From Paraburkholderia sp. Ac-20340 (GTDB lineage Bacteria > Pseudomonadota > Gammaproteobacteria > Burkholderiales > Burkholderiaceae): a stretch of 32,815 nt of DNA. The stretch covers positions 1-32,815 of the forward strand of contig NZ_JAAGPR010000061.1 in the NCBI RefSeq assembly GCF_017104965.1, written 5' to 3'. Positions 15,128 to 23,002 of the stretch are shown one piece after another. The translations under genes were made by a program, and so were the position numbers. Within the stretch, counting starts at the first letter, position 1. The number at the start of each line of letters is the position of its first letter. Under the pieces are notes generated by a model. It was given only the letters and a program-made list of their open reading frames with translations. It did no database searches and was not told the DNA's origin.

Positions 15128-16192
15128 ATGAGCGGCCCGATCGCCGATTTCAAGACGCGCGCCGAAGCCGGTCTCACGCGCGCCTGGCAGCAGCGCGGCC
15201 CGCTCGCGTGGGCGCTTTCGCCGCTCGCCGCCGTGTTCGCGGCCATCAGCGGAGCGCGTCGCGCGGCCTTTGCGGCCGGCTGGCTCAAGTCGGTGCGCGT
15301 GGGCGTGCCGGTTGTGGTGGTCGGCAACGTGACGGTCGGCGGCACCGGCAAGACGCCCACGGTCATCGCGCTCGTCGAGGCGCTGCGCGCCGCCGGTTAC
15401 GCACCGGGCGTGGTGTCGCGCGGCTACGGCGCGAAGATCGAACGCCCCACGCCCGTGACGGCATCGACGCCCGCCAGCAACTGCGGCGACGAACCGCTGC
15501 TGATCGCGCGGCGCACCGGCGTGCCGGTCTGGGTGTCGCCCGATCGCGTGGCCGCCGTGCAGGCGCTGTGCGCGGCCCATCGCGATGTCGACGTCATCGT
15601 CAGCGACGACGGCCTGCAGCACTATCGCCTGCAGCGCGACGTCGAACTCGTGGTGTTCGATCATCGCCTGGGCGGCAACGGTTTCCTGCTGCCCGCTGGT
15701 CCACTGCGCGAACCGCTTTCGCGCCACCGCGACGCCACGCTCGTGAACAACCCGTTCGCGCGCGCCCTGCCCGACTGGCCGAACACCTTCGCCCTCAAGC
15801 TGGAGCCGGGCGAAGCCTGGCATCTGGCGAATCCGTCGCTGCGCCGCCCGCTCGCGCAGTTCGGCGGCGTCGTCAACGGCCCCGCCGGCGCTCAACAGGC
15901 GCCCCAGCGCCTCGTGGCCGCCGCCGGCATCGGCTCGCCGGAGCGCTTTTTTGCGACCTTGCGCGCGGCCGGTCTCGCCCCGCAAACCCTGCCGCTGCCC
16001 GACCATTACGACTACGCGACGAACCCGTTCAGCGAAATCGACGCCGACGCCATCCTGGTCACCGAAAAGGATGCAGTAAAATTGGGGGCCTGGAACGACG
16101 CGCGCATCTGGGTTGTCCCTGTGGAAGCCGCGCTCGATCATCGCCTTATCACCCTGGTTGTGGAGAAACTCCGTGGACGCCCGTCTGCTTGA
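15128..16192 (+). CDS. lpxK: Tetraacyldisaccharide 4'-kinase
   Basis: Phosphorylates the 4' position of the lipid A precursor (disaccharide-1-phosphate to lipid IVA) at the inner face of the cytoplasmic membrane. 354 residues. The Walker A motif GNVTVGGTGKTP is at residues 66-77, followed by SRGYG and the acidic motif VSDDGLQHYRLQRD. A hydrophobic N-terminal helix (about 27-42) fits membrane association. The C-terminal half holds AAAGIGSPERFFATL and ILVTEKDAVKL. The ATG at 15128 gives the normal family N-terminus; the same frame is open further upstream but that part is not conserved-looking. It overlaps the next gene by 20 bp and starts the lpxK-Trm112-kdsB-adk series. Confidence 0.96.
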   Translation: MSGPIADFKTRAEAGLTRAWQQRGPLAWALSPLAAVFAAISGARRAAFAAGWLKSVRVGVPVVVVGNVTVGGTGKTPTVIALVEALRAAGYAPGVVSRGYGAKIERPTPVTASTPASNCGDEPLLIARRTGVPVWVSPDRVAAVQALCAAHRDVDVIVSDDGLQHYRLQRDVELVVFDHRLGGNGFLLPAGPLREPLSRHRDATLVNNPFARALPDWPNTFALKLEPGEAWHLANPSLRRPLAQFGGVVNGPAGAQQAPQRLVAAAGIGSPERFFATLRAAGLAPQTLPLPDHYDYATNPFSEIDADAILVTEKDAVKLGAWNDARIWVVPVEAALDHRLITLVVEKLRGRPSA

Positions 16193-16376
16193 AATTTTGG
16201 TCTGCCCGATCTGCAAGGGCCCGCTCAGCTACGACCGCGCCGCGCAGGAATTGATCTGCAACGCCGACAAGCTGGCCTATCCGATCCGCGACGGTATCCC
16301 CGTCATGCTCGTCGACGAAGCACGTCAGACCGTCGAAGGCACGCCCGTCGACCCGAACGGTCCGGCTTCGGCCTGA
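16173..16376 (+). CDS. ycaR: Trm112/UPF0434 family small zinc-ribbon-like protein
   Basis: A 67-residue member of the Trm112/UPF0434 family, homologous to E. coli YcaR. It begins DARLLEILVCPICKGPL with the paired Cys11 and Cys14, followed by Cys29 and the conserved LAYPIRDGIPVML. Eukaryotic Trm112 activates methyltransferases; the bacterial role is not established. The GTG at 16173 is chosen as start because it gives exactly the conserved N-terminus and GGAG lies seven bases upstream, inside the end of lpxK. The resulting 20-bp overlap with lpxK suggests coupled translation, and the position between lpxK and kdsB is conserved in proteobacteria. Confidence 0.9.
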   Translation: MDARLLEILVCPICKGPLSYDRAAQELICNADKLAYPIRDGIPVMLVDEARQTVEGTPVDPNGPASA

Positions 16377-16484
16377 CGTTCCCCGCTGCGGCCTGCGCGG
16401 GCAGCACGCCGCCTGCCGCCGCAGCATCCCGAATTCCCGCGCGCCGCTCACGGCGCGCCTTCATCGCCCTCGCCCGAACTGGCC

Positions 16485-17288
16485 ATGACCGCTCCCGTGC
16501 AACCCTTTATCGCCGTTGTGCCGGCGCGTCTCGCGTCCACCCGGCTGCCGAACAAACCGCTCGCCGATATCGGCGGCAAGCCGATGGTCGTGCGCGTGGC
16601 CGAGCGCGCCGCCGCTTCGGGCGCCCAGCAGGTGCTGGTGGCCTCCGACGCGCAGAGCGTGCTGGACGCCGCGCGCGAGCATGGCTTCGAAGCCGTCCTC
16701 ACGCGCGCCGACCATCCTTCGGGCACGGATCGCCTCGCCGAAGTCGCCGAGCACTTCGGCTGGAATGACGATTTGATCGTGGTCAATGTTCAGGGCGACG
16801 AACCGCTGATCGACCCCGCGCTGATCTGCGACGTGGCGTCGCACCTGGCCGCCCACCCGGAATGCGCGATCGCCACGGCCGCTCACCCCATCACCGCCCA
16901 GGACGAAATCTTCAGTCCGAACGTGGTGAAGGTCGTGCTCGATGCGCATGGCGTGGCGCTCTACTTCTCGCGCGCACCGATTCCCTGGGCACGCGACGCA
17001 TGGCAGCCGCACTGGTCGCCGGCCCGCCTCGATCTGGCCGCGATGCCCGCCCCGCCTGCCCCTGCGACGGTTTATCGGCATATCGGCCTGTACGCCTACC
17101 GCGCCAAATTCCTGCGTGCCTATCCCGGCCTCGCGCAGTCGCCGATCGAGCAGGTCGAAGCGCTCGAACAACTGCGCGCGATGTGGCACGGCGAGCGCAT
17201 TGCAGTGCTGGTAACGGCCGAAGCGCCGGCGCCCGGCGTCGACACGCCCGCCGACCTCGCACGTGTACAGGCGTTATTCCGACCTTAA
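16485..17288 (+). CDS. kdsB: 3-deoxy-manno-octulosonate cytidylyltransferase
   Basis: Activates KDO with CTP to CMP-KDO for lipopolysaccharide inner core synthesis, in the cytoplasm. 267 residues. The nucleotide-binding start VVPARLASTRLPNKPL (residues 11-26), the SGTDR motif (79-83) and the metal-binding VNVQGDEPLI (100-109) are present, followed by YFSRAPIPW and the conserved HIGLYAYR. The stretch DAWQPHWSPARLDLAAMPAP is slightly longer than in E. coli. It lies 108 bp after the Trm112-like gene on the same strand and functionally follows lpxK in the pathway that joins KDO to lipid A. Confidence 0.96.
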   Translation: MTAPVQPFIAVVPARLASTRLPNKPLADIGGKPMVVRVAERAAASGAQQVLVASDAQSVLDAAREHGFEAVLTRADHPSGTDRLAEVAEHFGWNDDLIVVNVQGDEPLIDPALICDVASHLAAHPECAIATAAHPITAQDEIFSPNVVKVVLDAHGVALYFSRAPIPWARDAWQPHWSPARLDLAAMPAPPAPATVYRHIGLYAYRAKFLRAYPGLAQSPIEQVEALEQLRAMWHGERIAVLVTAEAPAPGVDTPADLARVQALFRP

Positions 17289-17614
17289 TAGCGCTGGTGG
17301 GCCGAAAAACCCGTGGCATAATCAATTGTTTGCGCGAGCCGTCCAAGCCTTTGTGCGTGGGGGTTTCCCCGCCGTTGCCCGGTTTCGCTCGCAGCCTTTC
17401 ATGGCTTTTCGCTACCCGCCGCGCCGCGCTGGATTTCACTCCGGCGCTTTTTCATGCGCGGCTCAGGCGTAGCGCCGCCGGCCGCTGCACGATGCAGCAG
17501 GCACGACGGGCGCGAGCAAACGGGTAGGAGACGCACGACGCTGCAATGCCGCCCTCATCACATCAAGGGCAGCCGCCGCGCCGCAAGAATTCACACAGAT
17601 CGGAGAAAGTTGAA
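17289..17614 (+). promoter_or_regulatory. adk upstream region with a promoter candidate
   Basis: This 326-bp gap holds no gene that I recognise. CATAAT at 17317-17322 is preceded by TGG, giving a near-consensus -10; the -35 (CTGGTG at 17294-17299, 17-bp spacing) is weak. The adk leader from there would be close to 290 nt. A second promoter nearer the gene cannot be excluded. Confidence 0.4.
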
Positions 17615-18277
17615 ATGCGTTTGATCCTGTTGGGCGCCCCCGGCGCGGGCAAGGGAACCCAGGCAAACTTCATCAAGGAGAAGTTCGGCATTCCGCAGAT
17701 CTCGACCGGCGACATGCTGCGTGCCGCGGTCAAGGCGGGTACGCCGCTCGGCATCGAAGCCAAGCGTTTCATGGACGCAGGCGAGCTGGTGACCGACGAG
17801 CTGATCATCAACCTGGTGAAGGAACGTCTGAAAGAAGACGACTGCAAGAACGGCTATCTGTTCGACGGTTTCCCCCGTACGCTGCCGCAAGCCGAAGCCA
17901 TGAAGCAGGCTGGCGTCGCCATCGACTACGTGCTGGAGATCGACGTGCCGTTCGACGAGATCATCACGCGTATGAGCGGCCGCCGCATGCACCCGGGTTC
18001 GGGCCGCACGTACCACGTCAAGTTCAATCCTCCGAAGGAAGAGATGAAGGACGACGTGACGGGCGAAGCACTCGTTCAGCGCGACGACGACAAGGAAGAG
18101 ACCGTGCGCAAGCGTCTCGACGTCTACGTCGCACAAACCAAGCCGCTCATCGCCTACTACAGCGACTGGGCCAAGCGCGGTGAAGAAAACAGCCTGCAGG
18201 CGCCGCAGTATCGCGCGATCTCGGGTCTGGGCGCGGTCGACGAAATCCGCAATCGCGTGTTCGACGCGCTCAAGTAA
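17615..18277 (+). CDS. adk: Adenylate kinase
   Basis: Interconverts ATP + AMP and 2 ADP in the cytoplasm, keeping the adenylate pool balanced. 220 residues. The P-loop GAPGAGKGT is at residues 7-15, the AMP-binding segment follows as ISTGDMLRAAV, and LFDGFPRTLPQAEAM is the second core motif. The LID domain (about 122-160) is the Gram-negative type without four zinc cysteines: GRRMHPGSGRTYHVKFNPP, then DDVTGEALVQRDDDKEETV. GGAGA lies upstream of the ATG at 17615. A strong terminator at 18306-18345 ends the transcript. Confidence 0.97.
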   Translation: MRLILLGAPGAGKGTQANFIKEKFGIPQISTGDMLRAAVKAGTPLGIEAKRFMDAGELVTDELIINLVKERLKEDDCKNGYLFDGFPRTLPQAEAMKQAGVAIDYVLEIDVPFDEIITRMSGRRMHPGSGRTYHVKFNPPKEEMKDDVTGEALVQRDDDKEETVRKRLDVYVAQTKPLIAYYSDWAKRGEENSLQAPQYRAISGLGAVDEIRNRVFDALK

Positions 18278-18305
18278 GCGCTCAACGTCTCTTGCCGGCC
18301 AAAGC

Positions 18306-18345
18306 CGGGCGAGGCCCGGCGACAACGCCGGCCCTCGCCCGTTTT
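18306..18345 (+). terminator. adk intrinsic terminator
   Basis: A 16-bp stem with a single mismatch (18306-18321 with 18326-18341), an ACAA loop and TTTT directly after. Confidence 0.88.
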
Positions 18346-18456
18346 GCTTTCTGGCCGGCCCTTCCCCTCTTCTGCGTATCTGGCGGATGAATCGTGGGCT
18401 GGCCCGCGCAGCATCCCGCCAATAAAAATCACATCGAGCAGCAAGGAGGAAGACAG

Positions 18457-19215
18457 ATGCAAATCCGCGATAACGTATTTCTGATCACCGGCGGCGCTTC
18501 GGGTCTCGGCGCGGCTTCGGCCCGCCTGATCGCCGCGGAAGGCGGCAAGGTCGTACTCGCCGATCTCAACGAGGAAGCCGGCCACGCGCTCGCCCAGGAA
18601 CTGGGCGGCGTGTTCGTGAAGTGCAACGTCGCCAGCGAAGAAGATGGCGCCAAAGCCGTGGCGGCCGCGACGGCGCTCGGCACGTTGCGCGCGCTGGTGA
18701 ACTGCGCGGGCATCGCGCCTGCGATCAAAACCGTCGGCAAGGACGGCCCGCATCCGCTCGACGCCTTCAGCAAGACCATTTCGGTCAATCTGATCGGCAC
18801 GTTCAACATGATCCGCCTCGCGGCCGCCGCGATCGCCCAGACCGCGCCCGGCGCAGGCGGCGAGCGCGGCGTGATCGTCAATACCGCTTCCGTGGCGGCG
18901 TATGACGGGCAGATCGGCCAGGCGGCCTATGCGGCGTCCAAGGGCGGCGTGGTCGCCATGACGCTGCCGATCGCGCGCGATCTGTCGCGCAGCGGCATCC
19001 GCGTGATGACGATCGCCCCCGGCATCTTCGAAACGCCGATGCTGCTGGGCATGCCCCAGGAAGTGCAGGATGCGCTCGGCGCGATGGTGCCGTTCCCGCC
19101 GCGCCTGGGCAAGCCGGACGAGTACGCGATGCTCGTCAAGCAGATCGTCGAGAACCCGATGCTCAACGGCGAAGTGATCCGCCTCGACGGCGCGATCCGC
19201 ATGCAGCCGAAGTAA
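18457..19215 (+). CDS. Short-chain dehydrogenase, 3-hydroxyacyl-CoA dehydrogenase type II-like
   Basis: An NAD(P)-dependent oxidoreductase of 252 residues, classical SDR fold. The cofactor motif TGGASGLG is at 11-18, Asp36 after the second strand (VVLADLN) favours NAD, and NCAG is at 82-85. The catalytic residues are Asn111, Ser145, Tyr158 and Lys162 (AAYAASKGG). The overall pattern, including APGIFETPMLLGMP and ENPMLNGEVIRLDGA, is that of human HSD10/type II 3-hydroxyacyl-CoA dehydrogenases, suggesting a step in beta-oxidation of short or branched acyl-CoA. AAGGAGGA lies eight bases upstream of the ATG. It stands between two terminators as its own transcription unit. Confidence 0.92.
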   Translation: MQIRDNVFLITGGASGLGAASARLIAAEGGKVVLADLNEEAGHALAQELGGVFVKCNVASEEDGAKAVAAATALGTLRALVNCAGIAPAIKTVGKDGPHPLDAFSKTISVNLIGTFNMIRLAAAAIAQTAPGAGGERGVIVNTASVAAYDGQIGQAAYAASKGGVVAMTLPIARDLSRSGIRVMTIAPGIFETPMLLGMPQEVQDALGAMVPFPPRLGKPDEYAMLVKQIVENPMLNGEVIRLDGAIRMQPK

Positions 19216-19231
19216 CACCGTCGAAGAATGC

Positions 19232-19262
19232 AAAAAAGCCCGCGTTGCATGCGGGCTTTTTT
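19232..19262. terminator. Bidirectional intrinsic terminator
   Basis: A6, stem GCCCGC/GCGGGC (19238-19243 and 19251-19256) with a GTTGCAT loop, then T6. Shared by the dehydrogenase and the convergent SirB1-like gene. Confidence 0.9.
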
Positions 19263-19291
19263 GCTGCTGAAGCGCGATATTTCAGCGCGAT

Positions 19292-20137
19292 TCAGTCGTT
19301 ATCGAGCATGCGCTGACGCAGCTCCTGCAACTGCGATTCGACGACCGTGGCGTCTTCCGCGTCCGGGCGTTCATCGAGATATTCCTCGAGATCTTCCAGC
19401 GCCGGGCGCACGTAATCGAGCCGCGCGAAGGCAAAACCGCGATCGCGCACTTCTTCGACGTTATCGGGCAGCAAAATCACCAGCCGTTGCTGGATGCCGA
19501 GCAAGCGCTCCCAGCGTTCCGTCTGCAGATACACCGATTTCAGATTGCGCAGCATGCGCGCGACGATTTCGCGCCGCGTGGCCGGTTCGAGCAGCATGCG
19601 CAGCGCCCGCGCGACCGAATCGCCGGCGTTCGCCACATAGGGCTCGAGCATTTCGACCATATCGGCTTCGGTGAGCGCGCGGCCGGTGGTGGGGTCGAGC
19701 ATGGCGTCGCCGTCGGGCAGCGAGACGCGCAGCAGGAAATGCCCCGGAAACGACACGCCCTGCACCGGCAGACCGAGCTGGCTCGCGATCTCCAGATACA
19801 GCACGGCGAGCGAAATCGGAATGCCGCGACGGCGCCGCAAGACGACGTGCAGATGGCTGTTATCGGGATCGAAAAAATCGTTGAGATTGGCCGCGAAACC
19901 CATCTCGCGAAAGAACACGCGGTTCAGAAACGCAACCTGCTGGCGCACGTCCGCATTGTCGGGCAGACGCTTGCTGACACGCAGCGCCAGTTCGTCGATT
20001 TCGGCGAGCGTGCCCTGCAGATCGAGATCGGGGTACGCATCCTGCGCGATCGACAGCGCCGCTTCGGTGAGCGGCAGGCTTTCGTCTTCCGCGACGAGCG
20101 CGCTGAAATAGTCCAGCACCCGCGTGTTCATCGTCAT
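19292..20137 (-). CDS. SirB1-family protein (transglutaminase-like fold with TPR)
   Basis: A 281-residue cytoplasmic protein of the SirB1/YchA family. The N-terminal part (about 60-180) has the transglutaminase-like fold with NLNDFFDPDNSHLHVVL, RRGIPISLAVLYLEIASQLG and GVSFPGHFLLRV followed by LDPTTGR; the usual catalytic Cys of transglutaminases is not seen. The C-terminal part (about 185-275) holds TPR-like helices (NLKSVYLQTERWERLLGIQQ, then FARLDYVRPALEDLEEYL). Function is unknown. The ATG at 20137 is preferred because its A is the last base of the murJ stop (TGATG), indicating translational coupling; a second ATG lies two codons later. Transcribed with murJ. Confidence 0.88.
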   Translation of the reverse strand: MTMNTRVLDYFSALVAEDESLPLTEAALSIAQDAYPDLDLQGTLAEIDELALRVSKRLPDNADVRQQVAFLNRVFFREMGFAANLNDFFDPDNSHLHVVLRRRRGIPISLAVLYLEIASQLGLPVQGVSFPGHFLLRVSLPDGDAMLDPTTGRALTEADMVEMLEPYVANAGDSVARALRMLLEPATRREIVARMLRNLKSVYLQTERWERLLGIQQRLVILLPDNVEEVRDRGFAFARLDYVRPALEDLEEYLDERPDAEDATVVESQLQELRQRMLDND

Positions 20138-21687
20138 CACTTCGTGCGCCTCTTGAAGTATGCGTATTTGAAGCCCATCAGCCAAAGCATACCGAAATAT
20201 AGCGTCGCGAACAGGACAAGGCAGGACCCGAGCAGCAGGATACGCGCGAGCGGCTCGTGGCGCAGGCCGATCCAGTCATAGCTGATCGCGCACCAATGCA
20301 TCGCTCCTGCCAGCACGAGGCATGCCCCGATGAGTTGCACGAAGAATCTCGACCAGCCCGCGGACGGCATATAGATGCCACGGCGGCGCAAGCCGATGAA
20401 GAGCAGCAGCGCATTCATGCAGGCGCCCAGGCCCACGGAGAGCGTGAGACCGGCGTGCGAAAAAATCGGCACGAAGATGTAATTGCTGATCTGCGTGGCG
20501 ACCAGCACGCCCACGCCGATCTTCACGGGCGTCTTGATGTCCTGGCGCGCGTAGAAACCGGGCGCGAGGATCTTGATCAGGATGAGGCCGACCAGCCCCA
20601 CGCCATACGCCGACAACGCGCGGCCGGTCATGACGACCGAGTTCGAATCGAATTTGCCGTAGTCGAACAGCGTCGCGGTCAGCGGCTGGGCGAAGAAGAA
20701 CAGCGCGACCGCCGACGGCGCGGCCAGCAGGAAAGTGACGCGCAGGCCCCAGTCGAGCAGCGCCGAATACTCGTGCGGATCGGCATCGACGTGCGCCTTC
20801 GAGAGCGACGGCAGCAGGATCGTGCCGAGCGCCACGCCGAGCAGCGCGGTGGGAAATTCCATCAACCGGTCGGCGTAATTGATCCACGAGACCGCGCCCG
20901 CGCCCAGCCGCGAAGCAATATTCGTGTTGATGATGAGGCTGATCTGCGCGACCGACACCGCGAACATGGCCGGCACCATTTTCGCGAGCACGCGCTTGAC
21001 GCCGCGATGCGCGAGCGCCTTGAGCGGATTCAGGCCAATGCGCGGCATCATGTCGATGCGCTTGAGTCCTGGCAACTGCACGAGGAACTGCAGCACGCCG
21101 CCGACGATCACGGCCCACGCCAGCGCATAGACCGGCTGCTTCATATGCGGCGCGAACGCCACCGCCGCCACGATGAACGAGACGTTGAGCAGCACCGGCG
21201 CGAACGCGGGCAGCGAAAACTGCTTGTACGTGTTGAGCACGCCGGACGCCAGCGACGTCAGCGAAATGAACACGATGTACGGGAACATGATGCGCGTCAT
21301 CACGACGGCAAGCTGATACGCCTGCCCGTCGCTCTTCAGCCCGGACGCCACCACGGTCACGACAAACGAGGCGCCGACGATGCCGAGCACCGAAAGAATC
21401 GCCAGCACCCAGGCGAGCACGGTCGACGTGGCATCGACGAGCGCGCGGGTGGGATCGTGGCCTTGCTGGTTCTTGAACTCCGCGAGGATCGGCACGAAGG
21501 CCTGCGAAAACGCGCCCTCCGCCGAAATGCGGCGCAGCAGGTTGGGAATACGGAACGCGACGTAAAAGGCGTCGGTGTACTGACTCGCGCCGAATGCTCG
21601 GGCGATCAGTGTCTCTCGGGCCAGTCCGGTCACGCGCGACAGCAGCGTGAAGCCGCTGACCGTCAGCAGGGCTCGGAATAGATTCAT
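20137..21687 (-). CDS. murJ: Lipid II flippase MurJ
   Basis: Moves lipid II across the inner membrane for peptidoglycan synthesis. 516 residues with about 14 hydrophobic helices of the MOP/MviN superfamily. Arg18, Arg24 and Arg52, matching charged residues essential in E. coli MurJ, are in LLSRVTGLARETLIARAFG and FRIPNLLRR. Other conserved parts are EGAFSQAFVPIL, NTNIASRLGAGAVSWINYADR and ILAPGFYARQDIKTPVKI. The start at 21687 gives the family N-terminus MNLFRALLTVSGF; a longer frame reaches 21744 but includes the promoter. A perfect TATAAT on the minus strand at 21702-21697 lies so close that the mRNA may have almost no leader. Confidence 0.96.
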   Translation of the reverse strand: MNLFRALLTVSGFTLLSRVTGLARETLIARAFGASQYTDAFYVAFRIPNLLRRISAEGAFSQAFVPILAEFKNQQGHDPTRALVDATSTVLAWVLAILSVLGIVGASFVVTVVASGLKSDGQAYQLAVVMTRIMFPYIVFISLTSLASGVLNTYKQFSLPAFAPVLLNVSFIVAAVAFAPHMKQPVYALAWAVIVGGVLQFLVQLPGLKRIDMMPRIGLNPLKALAHRGVKRVLAKMVPAMFAVSVAQISLIINTNIASRLGAGAVSWINYADRLMEFPTALLGVALGTILLPSLSKAHVDADPHEYSALLDWGLRVTFLLAAPSAVALFFFAQPLTATLFDYGKFDSNSVVMTGRALSAYGVGLVGLILIKILAPGFYARQDIKTPVKIGVGVLVATQISNYIFVPIFSHAGLTLSVGLGACMNALLLFIGLRRRGIYMPSAGWSRFFVQLIGACLVLAGAMHWCAISYDWIGLRHEPLARILLLGSCLVLFATLYFGMLWLMGFKYAYFKRRTK

Positions 21688-21696
21688 GGGGCGCTT

Positions 21697-21702
21697 ATTA
21701 TA
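21697..21702 (-). promoter_or_regulatory. murJ -10 element
   Basis: TATAAT on the minus strand matches consensus fully; no convincing -35 was found 16-18 bp upstream. The predicted start site at about 21690 is only a few bases from the murJ ATG. Confidence 0.5.
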
Positions 21703-21826
21703 CGGGTGCCTTTTGACCGATCGCCGATCGGCGCGGTCGAACAAAATTCGGGCGGGAGCATTGTGACCGCATCGCGCAAAGGACGTTCAGCCGATGTGCG
21801 GTCTACCTTGGCCTGATTTGGCGTGA

Positions 21827-21856
21827 TTGTCACGCCCATGATTTTGTTGCTATAAT
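21827..21856 (+). promoter_or_regulatory. rpsT promoter
   Basis: TTGTCA (21827-21832, five of six) and TATAAT (21851-21856, six of six) with an 18-bp spacer and an extended -10 TGC ahead of the TATAAT. This is the strongest promoter visible in the window, as expected for a ribosomal protein gene. Confidence 0.8.
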
Positions 21857-21862
21857 CGTCGA

Positions 21863-22110
21863 TTCCCTGTCCCTCTCATGGGCTTGGAACGCGTTCTGGA
21901 AAGGAAGCGGCGGATTATCCGGCAGTTCAGTCTGTACGGACCACTCTCCCGCTTTGGCACAAGGAACGTGGTCAGCAGCACCACAGCCTGTCATCGGCTG
22001 GAAGCGGCGAAGCTGGCAAATACCGTTTTGCGCTTTTGGGTATGGCCCGAAGCGCAGATCCAGGCACGGAGCGTCGGCCAGTTCGCGCTCTACAATCAAG
22101 GAAAAATGTA
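21863..22110 (+). other. Long rpsT leader containing an upstream reading frame
   Basis: From the predicted start near 21863 the leader is about 248 nt. A 77-codon frame starting at 21878 runs through it and ends in TAA at 22109-22111, sharing the A with the rpsT ATG. The frame has no Shine-Dalgarno sequence before its ATG and no recognised family. S20 represses its own translation in E. coli, so a structured regulatory leader is plausible; the reading frame may be chance. Confidence 0.4.
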
Positions 22111-22374
22111 ATGGCAAATTCCGCACAAGCACGTAAGCGTGCACGTCAAGCCACCAAGGCTAACTCGCACAACTCGGCACTGCGCTCGAAGTTCCGCACG
22201 GCTATCAAGGCTGTCCGCAAGGCAATCGACGCAGGCGACAAGGCTGCTGCAGCTGAAATCCTGAAGGCATCGGGCAAGACGCTCGACATCATCGCCGACA
22301 AGAAAATCGTTCACAAGAACAAGGCTGCTCGTCATAAGAGCCGTCTGGCTGCTGCTGTCAAGGCAATGGCCTAA
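22111..22374 (+). CDS. rpsT: 30S ribosomal protein S20
   Basis: Primary-binding protein of the small ribosomal subunit that contacts 16S rRNA. 87 residues, the family length, very rich in Lys and Ala. It shows the pattern ANSAQARKRARQATKANSHN, then SKFRTAIKAVRKAI, and ends KNKAARHKSRLAAAVKAM. AAGGAA lies upstream of the ATG at 22111. The codon choice is noticeably more biased to highly expressed codons (CGT, GCT, CTG, AAG) than its neighbours. Ends with a TTCG-loop terminator. Confidence 0.98.
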   Translation: MANSAQARKRARQATKANSHNSALRSKFRTAIKAVRKAIDAGDKAAAAEILKASGKTLDIIADKKIVHKNKAARHKSRLAAAVKAMA

Positions 22375-22421
22375 GCGATTCAGGCTGCTCGCTACGGCGG
22401 GTACACACTGACGCTGCATCG

Positions 22422-22448
22422 AAAAAACCCGCTTCGGCGGGTTTTTTT
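22422..22448 (+). terminator. rpsT intrinsic terminator
   Basis: Stem ACCCGC/GCGGGT closed by a TTCG tetraloop, with A6 before and a T7 run after. Confidence 0.92.
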
Positions 22449-22487
22449 GTTTCTGGCCGATGGAAACTGCGCAGCGCGGCCAGACGT

Positions 22488-22509
22488 AAAAAAACCCGCG
22501 TGGGCGGGT
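22488..22509 (-). terminator. Intrinsic terminator of the DUF3579 gene
   Basis: On the minus strand a stem ACCCGC/GCGGGT with a CCAC loop is followed by seven T (A7 at 22488-22494 on the plus strand), 40 bp after the DUF3579 stop. Confidence 0.82.
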
Positions 22510-22548
22510 CGTTTTCGTACTGCCGGTACTGCCGGGAGCGCGCCGTGT

Positions 22549-22896
22549 CTAGCGCCCGCCGCTTTGCTGCGTGGCGTGATCGTGCGGCAGCTCGCAAGCC
22601 TCGGTCACGACAAGATCGTTGTCCTTGGCGAAGTTCAGCACGAAGTTGAAGGCCATCGGCTCGATGTCCTTCAGACGCGAATCGAGCACCACCACCTTGA
22701 GGTCGCCGATCATCGTCGGGCGTACGTAGAGGGAATAACGCAGATAGGCGTTCGGGCCGCGCGCGTTGGCCGACGCCTTGGGCCCGAAGCTCGACATCAC
22801 ACCCGCCAGACGCTCCGACCAGTCGCTCGGACGAAACTTCTTCCCTTTGCTGGTGATGCCTTGAATGAAGTATTCGGTTGGAGCGTCTTCGGCCAT
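22549..22896 (-). CDS. DUF3579 family protein
   Basis: A 115-residue protein of the DUF3579 family, widespread in betaproteobacteria and of unknown function. The recognisable parts are EYFIQGITSKGKKFRPSDW near the N-terminus (residues 8-26), MSSFGPKASANARGPNAYLR in the middle and SLYVRPTMIGDLKVVVLDSR followed by EPMAFNFVLNFAKDN. No signal peptide or membrane segment is seen. The same frame is open for another 160 codons upstream, but that part is compositionally noisy and lacks the family pattern, so the ATG at 22896 is used. It lies between rpsT and argF, a placement I associate with Burkholderia-group genomes. The upstream gap holds a 12-bp tandem repeat. Confidence 0.88.
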   Translation of the reverse strand: MAEDAPTEYFIQGITSKGKKFRPSDWSERLAGVMSSFGPKASANARGPNAYLRYSLYVRPTMIGDLKVVVLDSRLKDIEPMAFNFVLNFAKDNDLVVTEACELPHDHATQQSGGR

Positions 22897-22954
22897 GTAG
22901 AAGTACCTGTGTGACTGCGCGGCTCGGCTTGTGGCCCGACTTTTCGCGTGGCGT

Positions 22955-23002
22955 TTGGGTCTGCATTTGAGTCTGCGGCTGGGCGCGCGATTGAGTCTGC
23001 AA
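22955..23002. repeat. Four 12-bp tandem units upstream of DUF3579
   Basis: Units start at 22955, 22967, 22979 and 22991. Three share TTGRGTCTGC in their first ten bases; the third unit is degenerate (CTGGGCGCGC). The repeat lies about 60 bp upstream of the DUF3579 start in a non-coding gap. Confidence 0.7.

Noticed and set aside
14703..15131. 142-codon frame ending in an ATGA overlap with lpxK
   Set aside because: It runs through the AT-rich island and DnaA-like sites, its residues show no resemblance to ExbD or any family, and the overlap can be chance.
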